The notes beneath the pieces are model-generated. The model was given only the letters and a program-made list of their open reading frames with translations. It searched no databases and was not told the origin of the DNA. Below are positions 5,703 to 6,533 of a DNA stretch of 6,533 nt, in pieces. Position numbers and translations under genes: made by a program. Location of the stretch: contig CALFTQ010000069.1 of the NCBI GenBank assembly GCA_937916135.1, forward strand, positions 1 through 6,533, in the 5' to 3' direction. Numbering within the stretch: the stretch's first letter is position 1; each line of letters opens with the position of its first letter. Source of the stretch: an uncultured Verrucomicrobiales bacterium. GTDB taxonomy: Bacteria; Verrucomicrobiota; Verrucomicrobiia; Verrucomicrobiales; Akkermansiaceae.

Positions 5703-6533
5703 TTAGTGTTTGAATAGTTGTTTAGTTGTTCTGTAGGCGAAAGAGACTACTCGGCGGGGGAAGATGAGGGCTTTGTAGATGATGCCGTTTGTTTGCAGCC
5801 GAAACGGGCCTACTTTGGTGATGTTGCAATAACGATTCCACACATCAATAAGCGGTTCGGTTTCGATTCGTGATAAAGCCTCTTCACGTGAGACCGGAAT
5901 ATGCGTCTCTTCTCCGCGCAGGTAGCTACGCGGCTGCCCGTTGTACAAATTACGGAACGGTTCGCGGTGAATCGTGATTTTGCCCGCATCAGCCAAGGAT
6001 TCCAACGCCGCTTTACCTTTTCCGCTATTGGCTACCAGTGAACCAATACCATCGCCTATCGGCCAGTCCGGGTGTAAGTCGTGGAGGTTACCCCAGAAGT
6101 CTCCCAGGGTTATATCTCCCGGGCGTGGCAGATGGGCATGAGGGCAATTGTAACAGACTTTGTTCAGCATGTGGTCACCGATAAACAGGTTCATGAATAT
6201 ATCCTGCGAATTCACATGGTTCAGAACCGAGCCGTCTGTAAATCGTTTCTGTACCTTATATCCCTGCCAGTTGCCGTCCTTGAACCGGAAGTATACCTCT
6301 TTCAGTTCTTTACCCTGTTCCTGCTCATGGTGTTTTACATAAGCCTGCAATAACTTGTGGCTGGGTACACCATGGCACACGATATCGAATGTCAGCAGGT
6401 TGTCGTAGGGCTTGCGAAGATATTTTTTCAGAGCATGAACCTGGCAGGCCGTGCCGGTGAACAACACCTGCCGACCCGTTTGCAACTCAGCTTTTACCTC
6501 GCGATATACAGCTCCGGGAACAGCCTGCACATA
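5703..6533 (-). CDS. FrhB/FdhB C-terminal domain iron-sulfur protein, 5' end outside window
   Basis: The last 276 codons of a gene entering from the right edge; the frame is still open at 6533 (Tyr codon), and the apparent GTG start at 6530 is internal. It matches the coenzyme F420 hydrogenase/dehydrogenase beta subunit C-terminal family (PF04432). Counted from the first codon here, motifs are FTGTACQ (25-31), DIVCHGVPS (50-58), a CYNC pair (C127, C130) and DITLGDFWG (140-148). Family members are about 370-400 residues with an N-terminal ferredoxin-like domain, which must lie outside the window. In gut bacteria lacking F420 these proteins occur in capsule and exopolysaccharide loci, often next to polysaccharide pyruvyl transferases, presumably as redox enzymes of sugar modification; the exact reaction is not established. 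Base composition is nearer balanced than in the AT-rich genes to its left, so it may belong to the original locus. The 3' end is intact. Confidence 0.88.
   Translation of the reverse strand, partial: YVQAVPGAVYREVKAELQTGRQVLFTGTACQVHALKKYLRKPYDNLLTFDIVCHGVPSHKLLQAYVKHHEQEQGKELKEVYFRFKDGNWQGYKVQKRFTDGSVLNHVNSQDIFMNLFIGDHMLNKVCYNCPHAHLPRPGDITLGDFWGNLHDLHPDWPIGDGIGSLVANSGKGKAALESLADAGKITIHREPFRNLYNGQPRSYLRGEETHIPVSREEALSRIETEPLIDVWNRYCNITKVGPFRLQTNGIIYKALIFPRRVVSFAYRTTKQLFKH

Overview
This window is probably from a gut Verrucomicrobiota, most likely Akkermansia-like. The evidence is indirect. The integrase has the box I wording (GIRPTE, then SKTGG and LRHSYATY) familiar from Verrucomicrobiota/Planctomycetota recombinases, and it sits next to surface-polysaccharide genes of a type shared with gut Bacteroidota. 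No rRNA, tRNA or housekeeping gene is present to settle the taxonomy.

Layout. Positions 1-130 are AT-rich with no supported gene. At about 131 the sequence becomes very GC-rich (roughly two thirds G+C by eye) and stays so to about 1810-1920. This block holds one plus-strand gene, a tyrosine recombinase, preceded by a near-consensus sigma70 promoter whose predicted transcript starts at or beside an in-frame ATG. After the integrase come an 11-bp tandem repeat, a degenerate repeat of about 30 bp, and a strong GC hairpin.

From about 1941 to the right edge all genes are on the minus strand and the DNA is much more AT-rich. Read in transcription order from the right edge they are: the 3' part of a FrhB/FdhB-type iron-sulfur protein of the kind found in exopolysaccharide loci; a two-membrane-segment protein with a PD-(D/E)XK nuclease-like core; a 5'-truncated and frameshifted WcaF-type O-acetyltransferase remnant; a DUF2971 protein; an AbiH-family abortive-infection protein; and a 29-codon ORF that overlaps the AbiH stop codon.

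Interpretation. The two outermost recognisable surface genes (FrhB-like and WcaF-like) suggest that a polysaccharide locus has been interrupted and eroded by accessory genes. The DUF2971-AbiH pair has its own excellent promoter (TTGACT-17 bp-TATAAT with an extended -10), which lies across the 3' end of the dead acetyltransferase. It therefore looks like an independent two-gene transcription unit, plausibly an anti-phage module. The membrane nuclease-like protein next to it is a second candidate defence effector. The integrase at the left edge is the obvious mobility gene, but I found no attachment-site duplication tying it to the cargo. All functional statements are from motif reading by eye.
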